In this document: piece after piece, positions 11,676 to 23,090 of the stretch
How positions within the stretch are numbered: the stretch's first letter is position 1
Layout: every line of letters begins with the position of its first letter
Assembly: GCA_026936325.1 (NCBI GenBank)
Contig: JAPTHN010000003.1
Location: 64,306,692 to 64,370,691, forward strand
DNA length: 64,000 nucleotides
Direction: 5' to 3'
Source of the DNA: Platynereis dumerilii
Taxonomy: Eukaryota; Annelida; Polychaeta; Phyllodocida; Nereididae
Translations under genes and position numbers: made by a program
The notes under the pieces: model-generated
Told to the model about the DNA's origin: nothing
What the model saw: only the letters and a program-made list of their open reading frames with translations
The model's database searches: none

Positions 11676-13928
11676 CTAGATTCCGATAACCGCTAGCGGT
11701 AATAAAACTTCACCGAGCAGTTGGTGAAAATAGTCTAAATATGTTTAAGTATAAAAATAAACAAGTATACGAACAAGTATATGAAGGTATATTGTACATG
11801 TTTAAGCAGCTTGCTCAGTGAATGCCCATGTTTAGTTTAGTTTATTTAGTTCAGTGGGTGAAAATAGTCTAAATGTATATAAGTATATAAACAAGTATAT
11901 AAACAAGTATATAAACAAGTATATATATAAGCAAGATATAAAATAATATATAAAATATTATATGAATAAAATATAAAATAGTATCAAAAATATTGTATAA
12001 AATGGTACAAAAAATAGCATAAAAAATGTACCTTATTTATTTGTGATATATTGCAATGCACAAGTTAATGAAGCTAGCGGACAGCCCCCCCTTTCCCGGT
12101 GAATGAATGTTTAGCTTAGTTTATTTAGTTTAGTTTAATTTATTTAGTTTACTTTAGTTTAAAATTAGTTTATTGACATCTTTTAGGCAATTACTGCACA
12201 AATTTTAGTAATCACTGGTGTTCCAGTCTGAGTAGTCATTCGGTTAGGTGAGGAAAAGATGAATTTTTCAGGGTTGACCGATCTTTTTACCTGTTCACGA
12301 CACAACAAAATGTACACAAATTAGAATAAGAGGAGAATCTGAGCTTTTCCAAAACGGCTTGTATCATTCATATGACTTTATTAGAACCCGAGATAGAGTT
12401 GATTGAAGTAATGGTAAAAATATGAAATTTCACCGAAAAATTGACTCTGAAAATATCAAGTTTTGAACTCCAAATTGCTCCCAAAGGTAAACGGTTTGAA
12501 GGAGAGACTTAAAATTGCACAAAATACTGTAAATATGTTAGGACTATATCTCGAAATATTATCAAATTTTTTGAAGACTGACTTCTTTGTCAAAAAAATG
12601 TAAATTGGTGAAATCTTGACCGAAAACATGTATTTTTCAGGGTCCGGCGATCTTTTTAACTAGCAGAGATACGTTAAAATGTATAGAAAATGAATACTAG
12701 AGGAGAATTTGGACTTTCTGAATATGCTTTCAGTTTTTCTGTAGCTTAATTAGAACCGGAGATACAGACCATCAAAGTTTGGGTGCAAGTGCGAAATTGG
12801 AAAATGAGAGGGTCAATTTTGCAGTAATTTTTTGACCTTGTGACATTTATTGTGCAATGTAGGTCAATCCGATGGACTTAAAACTTTACAGATTTCTTCT
12901 AGGGTATTGCAGGACTGACCTGTGAAAAGACTGTAAAAATCCCTTTATTATTTCCTACTTAAAAAAAATTAAATATCTCAAATATCCAATTTTGTCAAAT
13001 ATTTGACCTTGATTTTGACCTTGAAAATACCTTTCAAGGTCAAAATCTATAATTTCTACAGATTCGCGGTGTATGACTTAGGGGGGTCATTTCATTATTT
13101 GAACTATGTAGGATCAATATTTACCTCTCAAATTGGCAAAAATTGGCTAATTTTTCATGTCGCGCGGTATGCCGTATTTGGAATTTTTTTATAAATCAGC
13201 ATGAAGAGATAAATCAATTCCGATTTCAGGGTTCCAACAATATAGCTCCTGGCTATTATAATTTAAAATATGAACCCGATATGCTGGAAATAACATAATT
13301 GTTGGAATTTTTGAAAATCGAGTGATTTGAACATTAAACAGGTCAAATGACCTTGAAAAATGAGGTTAAGGACAAATTTGAAGGTGGCTATGGAGGTTTT
13401 ATGGGCATATTTGGGGGGTTCACAATACATTTTATTGGCCTAAAATCGATATTTCAGTGTCAAGTAATCAAGGTCACCAGTTTTGACGACGCGGTTGACA
13501 CTAAAAATTCCATAATTAAATAACTAAGCATGATATCATCATAAAAATGATCGCTTACCATGGATTAGTCATTTACTGTAACAATTGGCTTGAATTCTGC
13601 AATTTTCGAAGTTGCTTATATAGAGATCAGGCGCGCAAACCTCTGAGAGTAAAAATTGACCTGTATGACCTTGACCTTGACCTATACTTTTGAAAATTAG
13701 GTCAGTTTATTTAGTATAAGTCTATTATATATAGTTTATTAGGAAACTATAATTGATCAGTTAATATATGAGTAATGGTCAATTGAAATATAGAAAAAAT
13801 TTATTTCAAAGGGGTCAATGACCTTGAAAAATAGGTCAGAGGTATAGGGTTACATTGGACAATTTAATTAGGTCACATAGGACTATGTACACAAATTATT
13901 TGAAAATTTTTCGAGAACATTTTTCGGA
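11676..13928 (-). mobile_element. C/A composite, copy 2 (about 2.25 kb)
   Basis: Complete unit: CTAG plus ATAACCGC-TA-GCGGTAAT hairpin at left, C body to about 12,165, A body to the CGGA end. Head-to-tail with the copies on both sides, only AAT spacers between. The 12-bp array has about four units (11,880-11,930). Confidence 0.6.
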
Positions 13929-13951
13929 AAGAAAAATAATAATAATAATAA

Positions 13952-16491
13952 CTAGATTTCGATAACCGCTAGCGGTAATAAAACTTCACCGAGCAGTTGG
14001 TGAAAATAGTCTAAATATGTTTAAGTATAAAAATAAACAAGTATACAAACAAGTATATGAAGGTATATTGTACATGTGTAAGCAGCTTGCTCAGTGAATG
14101 CCCATGTTTAGTTTAGTTTATTTAGTTCAGTGGGTGAAAATAGTCTAAATGTATATAAGTATATAAACAAGTATATAAACAAGTATATAAACAAGTATAT
14201 AAACAAGTATATAAACAAGTATATAAACAAGTATATAAACAAGTATATAAACAAGTATATAAACAAGTATATAAACAAGTATATAAACAAGTATATAAAC
14301 AAGTATATAAACAAGTATATAAACAAGTATATAAACAAGTATATAAACAAGTATATAAACAAGTATATAAACAAGTATATAAACAAGTATATAAACAAGT
14401 ATATAAACAAGTATATAAACAAGTATATAAACAAGTATATAAACAAGTATATAAACAAGTATATAAACAAGTATATAAGCAAGTATATAAGCAAGATATA
14501 AAATAATATATAAAATATTATATGAATAAAATATAAAATAGTATCAAAAATATTGTATAAAATGGTACAAAAAATAGCATAAAAAATGTACCTTATTTAT
14601 TTGTGATATATTGCAATGCACAAGTTAATGAAGCTAGCGGACAGCCCCCCTTTTCCCGGTGAATGCATGTTTAGCTTAGTTTATTTAGTTTAGTTTAATT
14701 TATTTAGTTTACTTTAGTTTAAAATTAGTTTATTGACATCTTTTAGGCAATTATTACACAAATTTTAGTAATCACTGGTGTTCCAGTCTGAGTACAGTCA
14801 TTCGGTTAGGTGAGGAAAAGATGAATTTTTCAGGGTTGACCGATCTTTTTACCTGTTCACGACACAACAAAATGTACACAAATTAGCGTAAGAGGAGAAT
14901 CTGAGCTTTCCAAAACGGCTTGTATCATTCATATGACTTTATTAGAACCCGAGATAGAGTTGATTGAAGTAATGGTAAAAATATGAAATTTCACCGAAAA
15001 ATTGACTCTGAAAATATCAAGTTTTGAACTCCAAATTGCTCCCAAAGGTAAACGGTTTGAAGGAGAGACTTAAAATTGCACAAAATACTGTAAATATGTT
15101 AGGACTATATCTCGAAATATTATCAAATTTTTTGAAGACTGACTTCTTTGTCAAAAAAATGTAAATTGGTGAAATCTTGACCGAAAACATGTATTTTTCA
15201 GGGTCCGGCGATCTTTTTAACTAGCAGAGATACGTTAAAATGTATAGAAAATGAATACTAGAGGAGAATTTGGACTTTCTGAATATGCTTTCAGTTTTTC
15301 TGTAGCTTAATTCGAACCGGAGATACAGACCATCAAAGTTTGGGTGCAAGTGCGAAATTGGAAAATGAGAGGGTCAATTTTGCAGTAATTTTTTGACATT
15401 GTGACATTTATTGTGCAATGTAGGTCAATCCGATGGACTTAAAACTTTACACATTTCTTCTAGGGTATTGTAGGACTGACCTGTGAAAAGACTGTAAAAA
15501 TCCCTTTATTATTTCCTACCTAAAAAAAATTAAATATCTCAAATATCCAATTTTGTCAAATATTTGACCTTGATTTTGACCTAGAAAATACCTTTCAAGG
15601 TCAAAATCTATAATTTCTACAGATTCGCGGTGTATGACTTAGGGGGGGTCATTTAATTATTTGAACTATGTAGGATCAATATTTACCTCTCAAATTGGCA
15701 AAAATAGGCTAATTTTTCATGTCGCGCGGTATGCCATATTTGGAATTTTTTTATAAATCAGCATGAAGAGATAAATCAATTCCGATTTCAGGGTTCCAAC
15801 AATATAGCTCCTGGCTATTATAATTTAAAATATGAACCCGATATGCTGGAAATAACATAATTGTTGGAATTTTTGAAAATCGAGTGATTTGAACATTAAA
15901 CAGGTCAAATGACCTTGAAAAATGAGGTTAAGGACAAATTTGAAGGTGGCTATGGAGGTTTTATGGGCATATTTGGGGGGGTTCACAATACATTTTATTG
16001 GCCTAAAATCGATATTTCAGTGTCAAGTAATCAAGGTCACCAGTTTTGACGACGCGGTTGACACTAAAAATTCCATAATTAAATAACTAAGCATGATATC
16101 ATCATAAAAATGATCGCTTACCATGGATTAGTCATTTACTGTAACAATTGGCTTGAATTCTGCAATTTTCGAAGTTGCTTATATAGAGATCAGGCGCGCA
16201 AACCTCTGCGAGTAAAAATTGACCTGTATGACCTCGACCTTGACCTATACTTTTGAAAATTAGGTCAGTTTATTTAGTATAAGTCTATTATATATAGTTT
16301 ATTAGGAAACTGTAGTTGATCAGTTATTACATTAGTAATGGTCAATTGAAATATAGAAAAAATTTATTTCAAAGGGGTCAATGACCTTGAAAAATAGGTC
16401 AGAGGTATAGGGTTACATTGGACAATTTAATTAGGTTACATAGGACTATGTACACAAATTATTTGAAAATTTTTCGAGAACATTTTTCGGA
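13952..16491 (-). mobile_element. C/A composite, copy 3 (about 2.54 kb)
   Basis: Same structure as copy 2. The extra 290 bp are explained by an expanded 12-bp array at 14,157-14,482. A body begins about 14,723. Confidence 0.6.
14157..14482. repeat. Expanded 12-bp minisatellite, about 27 AAGTATATAAAC units
   Basis: Almost perfectly homogeneous array; the sister composites have about four units. Open in both strands as a YINK/FIYL tetrapeptide repeat because 12 is a multiple of 3, so the 120-residue ORFs here are not genes. Confidence 0.9.
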
Positions 16492-16500
16492 AAGAAAAAT

Positions 16501-16900
16501 AATAATAAAAATATTTACGAAAATAAGAAACTTCACCTATGGTATAGGTGAAGTTTAATAATAATAAAAATATTTACGAAAACAAGAAACTTCACCTATG
16601 GTATAGGTGAAGTTTAATAAAAATATTTACGAAAACAAGAAACTTCACCTATGTAATAGGTGAAGTTTAATAATAAAAATATTTACGAAAACAAGAAACT
16701 TCACCTATGGTATAGGTGAAGTTTAATAATAAAAATATTTACGAAAACAAGAAACTTCACCTATGGTATAGGTGAAGTTTAATAATAATAATAAAAATAT
16801 TTACGAAAATAAGAAACTTCACCTATGGTATAGGTGAAGTTTAATAATACGACCAAAATCAATACCATTCACCATAGTGATGGTGAATGCTAATAATAAT
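16501..16900. repeat. Array of six or seven short hairpin modules
   Basis: Six roughly 55-60-bp units, each an AAT tract, an A-rich leader (atttacgaaaacaag) and a palindrome with 13-bp arms AAACTTCACCTAT/ATAGGTGAAGTTT. Loops are GGT in five and GTA in one. A seventh unit has a different leader and a different stem (CATTCACCAT/ATGGTGAATG, loop AGTG). Units are not identical, so the array is not a simple recent tandem slip. Confidence 0.75.
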
Positions 16901-16902
16901 AA

Positions 16903-18772
16903 CTAGTATTCAACCTTTAAAAAGGTTAGGCAATGATTCGACCTCAAATATATGAATAAAACAAATTATATGAGACTATGTCGGACTATTATGGTAGAGA
17001 CCCAGTAAGCTGAAGTTTCTACTTATATTATGTGGTAAAGTAGACACACTTAGCCCATGCAAAATTTGAAGAAAATTGTCCATGTCAATCACAAGATATA
17101 GCCATTTACCCCTTTTGGGGGTTACTACCTAAAACCGAAACTGTTCATCCAGTAACATCCATTAAGTACAAGCCTAGATCCAACATAAACTTGACATTCC
17201 ATTTTAAACAACCAAATTCCTCAAAATACGTATTTACCCCCCTTTGACCTTGATTACGAGGGTAAATTATCCTATACTGTAACGTTTTCTCTTTTAACAT
17301 GTGCCTGAGTCAATATCCCATACGTGTGCAAAATTTGAAGTAAATCGTCCATGTCAGTCACAAGTTATAGTCATTTACCCCTTTTGGGGGTAATTATTAA
17401 AAACCGAAACTTTTCATCCAGTAACATCCATACGAATAACCTAGACCAAACGTGCAACTAATATTCCATTTTAAACAACCAAGTTCTTCAAAATATGTAT
17501 TTACCCCCTTAGAACTTGATTACGAGGGTAAATCACCCTATTCTGTGAATTTTTTCCTTTTAGCATGTGTCTGAGTCAATGTCACAAACGTGTGCAAAAT
17601 TTGAAGTAAATCGTCCATGTCAATCACAAGTTATAGTCATTTACCCCTTTTGGGGGTAATTACCCAAAACAGAAACTTTTCATCCAGTAAAATCCAACCG
17701 GATAGCAGTAGACCAAACATACAGCTGATATTCCATTTTGAACAACATAACTCCTCAAAATATATATTCACCCCTTTTGGCATTGATTACGAGGGTAAAT
17801 ACCCTATGTTGGCAATACTGTTAAAATTATTTGTTCAATATGTGCCTGAGTCAATATCCCAAACGTGTGCAAAATTTGAAGTAAATCGTCCATGTCAATC
17901 ACAAGTTATAGACATTTACCCCTTTTGGGGGTAATTACCCAAAACAGAAACTTTTCATCCAGTAAAATCCAACCGGATACCCGTAGACCAAACATACAGC
18001 TGATATTCCATTTTGAACAACATAACTCCTCAAAATATATATTCACCCCTTTTGGCATTGATTACGAGGGTAAATACCCTATGTTGGCAATACTGTTAAA
18101 ATTATTCGTTTAATATGTGCCTGAGTCAATATCCCAAACGTGTGCAAAATTTGAAGAAAATCGTCCAGGTCAATCACAAGTTATAGACATTTACCCCTTT
18201 TTGGGGGTAATTACCAAGCTTCGGGCAACAAGGATTACATAATACAGAAACCATTAATATATTACCAGACTATCATTGAAATCCTTTCATTAAAACCAAA
18301 GTTTTACAATGTTTTCACTCTTGGGGCAAAACACCCTATTTTCAACACCCCATTACATAGTTACCCCTTCACATAATCAAAATATAAAATATCACTTACC
18401 TTGAATGGTTAGTCAGGCTACCTATTAGTGAAAGAACTGAGTTTCTAGCTTGCTTAGTTTTTCTGGAAACCTGTGCAAACCTGTTTTAGTCAAATTGGGG
18501 TAATTACCCCCTTACCCTCATTGCACAAAAACAATAATGGGTTACAAATGTTGGGATACATGTTTATATATATATTCCAAAGTTTCAAATTGATTCTTGT
18601 AATATTAAAAAAGTTATTCCACTTTTAAGTTTTCCAATTTTCGACTTTGAGATGACCTGTGACCTTGAGTTCAAGGTCAAGGTCAACCATCTTCTCCCAA
18701 AATGAAGTACTAACCATGGACTATATATGTACCAAGTTTCAAGTCTCTAGCACAAAAACCTACTGGCCAAGA
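16903..18772 (-). mobile_element. Element D copy 1, Helitron-like
   Basis: Left end CTAG, then an AACCTTT-AAA-AAGGTT hairpin; right end read on the minus strand begins TCTTGGCC. The body has five tandem subunits of about 257-277 bp starting near 17,084, 17,356, 17,613, 17,890 and 18,166; the last full two are nearly identical. Each carries a TTACCCC-TTTT-GGGGGTAA hairpin. Near the right end TGACCTTGAGTTCAAGGTCA forms an almost perfect palindrome. The two ORFs over the subunits are repeats of each other and show no known domain. Confidence 0.5.
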
Positions 18773-18787
18773 AAAAAATAATAATAA

Positions 18788-20187
18788 CTAGCAGTCAACC
18801 TTTGAAAAGGTAGGGAATAAATCGACTGGGAAAAAATTTGGGATTATTGGCAAAATATTGACTAAATTTGACCATTATTAAGAGGATTAATAACCCTACA
18901 ATTGAACGTTTTTGCTTCAGAATATCTATTTACCCCTTGCGACCTTGATTATGCAGGTAAAGTATCACACAAAATCAAAATTGTACTTGCACTATGTCTC
19001 TAAGTCAGCATACTGATAATGTGACAAATTTGAAGAAAATGGTCCTATTCAATCAAAAGTTATAGCTATTTACCCCTTTTTGGGGGAAATTACAAAATGC
19101 CAAAAAACAACAACTTTTATGATCTTGTAACACCAACAGTGAAGGTAAGAACCAATTGATGCCTAATAAATTATCAAATATACAAGAAATGCTAAGAATA
19201 CATATTTACCCCTTTCCACCTTGATTACGGGGGTAGTTTACTCCAGAACACCAAAAACCTACAAGCACCATGTTTCAAAATCATCTGACGGAACATGTGC
19301 AAAGTGTGGAGAAAATCGTCCAATTCAATCAAAAGTTATAGCTATTTACCCCTTTTTCGGGGTAATTACCTAAAAACAACAACTATTATCTTGCAACACC
19401 TACATTGAAAAGGTAAGACCCAACTGATACCTAATATGCCATTAGATATGCAAGAAGTGTTCCGAAAACACATTTACCCCTTTCGACCTTGATTATGAGG
19501 GTAAATTACCCCACTGCATCAAAATTGTACTTGCACTATGTTTCCAAGTCAGCATACTGAACATTTGAAAAATTTGAAGACAATCGTCCAAGTCAATCAA
19601 AAGTTATAGCAATCTACCCCTTTTGGGGTAATTACCCTAAAACATCATTTTTATTGCATGATAAGATTCCAATTCATGAATACTTCATACACACCAAGTT
19701 TCATCAAAATCCCTCCATTCAAACCAAAGTTAAAAAATGTTTTCACTTTTTTGACAAAACACCCATTTTTGAATCAGTCATAACTGAAAAACCCCTTCTC
19801 TGATCAAAATATAAAACCCCACTTACCATGGGTATTTAGTCAGGCTATCAATTACAGCAAAAACCGAGCCTCTAACCATTATAGTTTTCTCTGAAAACAT
19901 GAGCAACTGGTTTTTATCAAAAGGGGGTAAATACCCTTTTACCCTCGTAGCACAAAAATGGCCAGATATGAAAAATGTAGCAAATCATGTTTGTATAAAG
20001 ATTCCTTAGACTTGAATCTGTAACTTTAATATTAAGAGAGATAATCCACTTTGAAAATTTAAAAAATTTGACTTTGAGATGACCTGTGACCTTGAATTCA
20101 AGGTCAAGGTCAAAGATTTTTTGGAAAAATAATCTACTAACCCATGGCTATATATATACCAAATTTCAAAGCTCTAGCTCAAAGTGA
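18788..20187 (-). mobile_element. Element D copy 2, Helitron-like
   Basis: Left end CTAG with a diverged AACCTTTGAAAAGGT hairpin. Three subunits (TTACCCC hairpin near 19,072, 19,350 and 19,616) and a right-end palindrome TGACCTTGAATTCAAGGTCA at about 20,088-20,107. More diverged than copy 1; joined to it by an AAT tract. Confidence 0.5.
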
Positions 20188-20212
20188 AATAAAATAATAA
20201 TAATAATAATAA

Positions 20213-20260
20213 TAAAATCAAAGAAAACAAGATAAATCTCCCGATGGGTCGATTTATAAT
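20213..20260. repeat. Short hairpin module, second stem type
   Basis: Leader aaatcaaagaaaacaag then ATAAATC-tcccgatgggtc-GATTTAT (20,232-20,257). Same loop sequence but a different outer stem from the module at 23,064-23,089. Confidence 0.65.
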
Positions 20261-20744
20261 AATAATAATAACTAGAAATCGGGTAACCGCGATGCGGTGA
20301 CAAAACTTCACCAATCATATAATTATTGGCAGTGAAATTTATGTGAGAAAACACAGAAATGATATTGGACATGAACTTGAACATGAACATGAACTTGCAA
20401 ATAAACTTGTACATGAACTTGTACATGCAATTGCATGCGTCTTGCACATGTTACATAACACGCAATATCACACAATATCCCATGCAATATTATGCAATAT
20501 CAAATGTAAAGTTACATGTAATGTATTAAACATACAATATCACTTGCAATATCATGCAAAATCATATCACATGTAATATTAATTTATCACCTGTAATTTT
20601 GCATGTTACTTAGAATGTACATAGTGTGCACAGATAATTATGGAAGTACTTATAAACTATCTGTCTGTGGACTAGTTGTGATGTGACAGATGGTCAGCAG
20701 ACAGATAAACCCTTACTGTAACATGTCAATCGGTTTGTGGCCAT

Positions 20745-20892
20745 ACACTGACTGATTCGCTGACTAATTCGCTGACTGATTTGCTGACTGATACACTGAC
20801 TGATACACTGACTGATACACTGACTGATACACTGACTGATACACTGACTGATACACTGACTGATACACTGACTGATACACTGACTGATACAA
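20745..20892. repeat. 12-bp minisatellite in B3
   Basis: About 12 ACTGACTGATAC units, without the CATAC variants seen in B1. Confidence 0.8.
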
Positions 20893-21025
20893 AGATATTT
20901 GACCAAAAACATGTAATTTTGAGGGTTGGGCGTTCTTTTAAACCATCAGAGTTACAAGAAAACATTCAGAGAATGAAAACTAGAGGAAAATTTGAGCTTG
21001 CCGAATATTATATACAGAAAATAAC

Positions 21026-21205
21026 ATGGACCAGTAGATGGACCAGTAGATGGACCAGTAGATGGACCAGTAGATGGACCAGTAGATGGACCAGTACATG
21101 GACCAGCGCATTGACCAGCGCATTGACCAGCGCATTGACCATGCATCAACCAGTACATCAACCAGTGCATCAACCAGTGCATCAACAGGAACATCAATCA
21201 GTACG
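21026..21205. repeat. 12-bp minisatellite in B3
   Basis: About 15 units in blocks ATGGACCAGTAG, ATTGACCAGCGC and ATCAACCAGTRC; fewer units than in B1. Confidence 0.8.
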
Positions 21206-22973
21206 TCAACAGTACATCAACCTTGGAATTTTAGGAATGCATTGGCTAAGATACTTCTAGTCCTGAAAACAAATAGAAATGACTGCAATTTCTGAAAACA
21301 TACATTTTTCAGGGTCTGTCGATCTTTTTAACCATCAGTGATACAAGAAATTGTTCAAATATAGAAACTAGAGGAGAATTTGTGCTTTCCAAATCTATTT
21401 TCAGTTTCTCCGTAACTTTATTAGGACCGGAGATAAGGCCGATTGAAATTATGGTACAATTCAGAAATGTGGACTTCAGAAATTTCTGTAAAAATGTAGT
21501 TTTTCACTTAAAATTACTCTAGAACCAAAACGGTTCAATGGAAACATATATAACTTGGCAGGATTATGTGAACGAAAGATGAAAGTATGCTCAAATAGCT
21601 TCATTGAAATAAAATGATTATTTCCTTGTCAAAATGGTGATAAATTGTGAAAATTTGACAAAAAACATGAAATTTTCAGGGTCCGGCGATCTTTTAAACC
21701 GTCAGAGCTACGACAAAATGTTCAGAAAACGAAAACTAGAAGAGAGTTTGGTCTTTCCAAATCTGTTTTCATATTCTCTGTAACTTAATTAGGACCGGAG
21801 CTACAGTCGATCGAAATAACGCTATTATTGAGAAATGTGAAAAAATATCGTAAATTTTTCCCTAATTTTTTTACCTTGTGACCATTACGGTCTAACGTAG
21901 GTTAAGCCGAGGACCTTGAAAATTTATACGATGCCTCTAGACTATTGTAGCAAGTATGTGTGACATTTTTGTAACAATATTTTGATTCCTTGCCTGTGTA
22001 AAAAAATCAAATGTCAAAAAAGTAAAATTTTTCATCATGTTTGACCTTGAATTTGACCTTGAAAATAATTTTCTAGGTCAAAACAAATATGATTTTCAGA
22101 ATCAGGATGTCAAAATGGGGGGATCAATTTATTATTGTAACTCTCTCGAATCGATATTTCCATGTCAAAAACGCAATAATTTGTCAATTTTTAACATTCT
22201 CCGGTTTGCGATATTTGGAATTTTGTAGAAAATTAAGGTAAAATGTTAGAGGAATTTGGGTTGCATATTCTAAATGCACATATTTTTGTCTGTAAACAGA
22301 TAATATATCAAGGTGATATCATGAAAAAAACATAATTTTCAGAATTTTTCAAAATAAGCACTTTTCGCACTTTGAAGAGCCAAATGACCTTGAAAAATGA
22401 GGTCAAGGTCAAATTTGAAGGTGGGTATGGGGTTTTGGGGGCTACTTTGGGGGGGTTCACTATACATTGTTATGGCTTAAAATCGATATTTCAGGGTAAA
22501 ATGTTCAAGGTCACCAGTTTGTTGACGCGGTTGTAACTAAAAATTACATAACTCAATAACCAAGCATGACATCGTTATAAGAAAAAGCACTTACCATGCG
22601 CCAGACATTTACGCAATTTTTGGTATTAATTATGCGACTCTGTGCTTTGCCAATTCTGAGATCCCGCGCGCACACCTCTGAGACTAAAAATTGAACTGTA
22701 TGACCTTGACCTTGACCTACTTTCTTGAAATTGGGTCAGATTATGTAATTTACATGTAAGACATGTAATTTAAATGGGAAATGAAATTTACCTGTAATTT
22801 TCTGTGATATGATTATTTAAAGTAAATGAAAAACCTGACTTTGAAGTGGTCTGTGACCTTGAAAAATAGGTCAAGGTCATTCCGATTTTGTCAGTGTAAT
22901 ATGGTCATATAACACTCTGTATGTGATTTTTTTGTGATTTTTTTGAAGAAATTTTTGTCCGGAAAAATAATAA

Positions 22974-23090
22974 TAATAATAAAAATATTTACGAAAACAA
23001 GAAACTTCACCTATGTAATAGGTGAAGTTTAATAATAATAATAATAAAATCAAAGAAAACAAGATGATTCTCCCGATAGGTCGAATCATA
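22974..23090. repeat. Two different short hairpin modules side by side
   Basis: First module: palindrome AAACTTCACCTAT/ATAGGTGAAGTTT (23,002-23,030). Second: ATGATTC-tcccgataggtc-GAATCAT (23,064-23,089). AAT tracts separate them. Confidence 0.7.

Larger units (their letters stand above)
20272..22963 (-). mobile_element. Element B copy 3, Helitron-like, non-coding
   Basis: Full-length relative of B1 and B2; left end CTAG plus AACCGC-GAT-GCGGT, right end GTCCGGAAAAA. Closest to B1 over its left half. Minisatellites at 20,365-20,430, 20,745-20,892 (about 12 units) and 21,026-21,205 (about 15 units). Confidence 0.55.

Noticed and set aside
14108-14501. Two 120-residue ORFs of YINK and FIYL repeats
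   Set aside because: They are translations of a 12-bp tandem array, open in several frames because 12 is a multiple of 3; they are not genes.
16501-16900. CRISPR-like appearance of regularly spaced hairpin repeats
   Set aside because: Eukaryotic context, AAT-tract spacers of no information content, no cas genes. These are short transposon-like modules.
17617-18113. 105- and 73-residue ORFs in D1
   Set aside because: They are two copies of one repeat subunit read in frame; no domain, and the other subunits are not open.
16501-23090. Hammerhead or twister ribozyme in the hairpin modules
   Set aside because: The ACGAAAA and hairpin parts recalled a hammerhead, but the CTGATGA core is missing and the required three-way layout cannot be drawn. 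The AACCGC-GAT-GCGGT head does not match the twister core.
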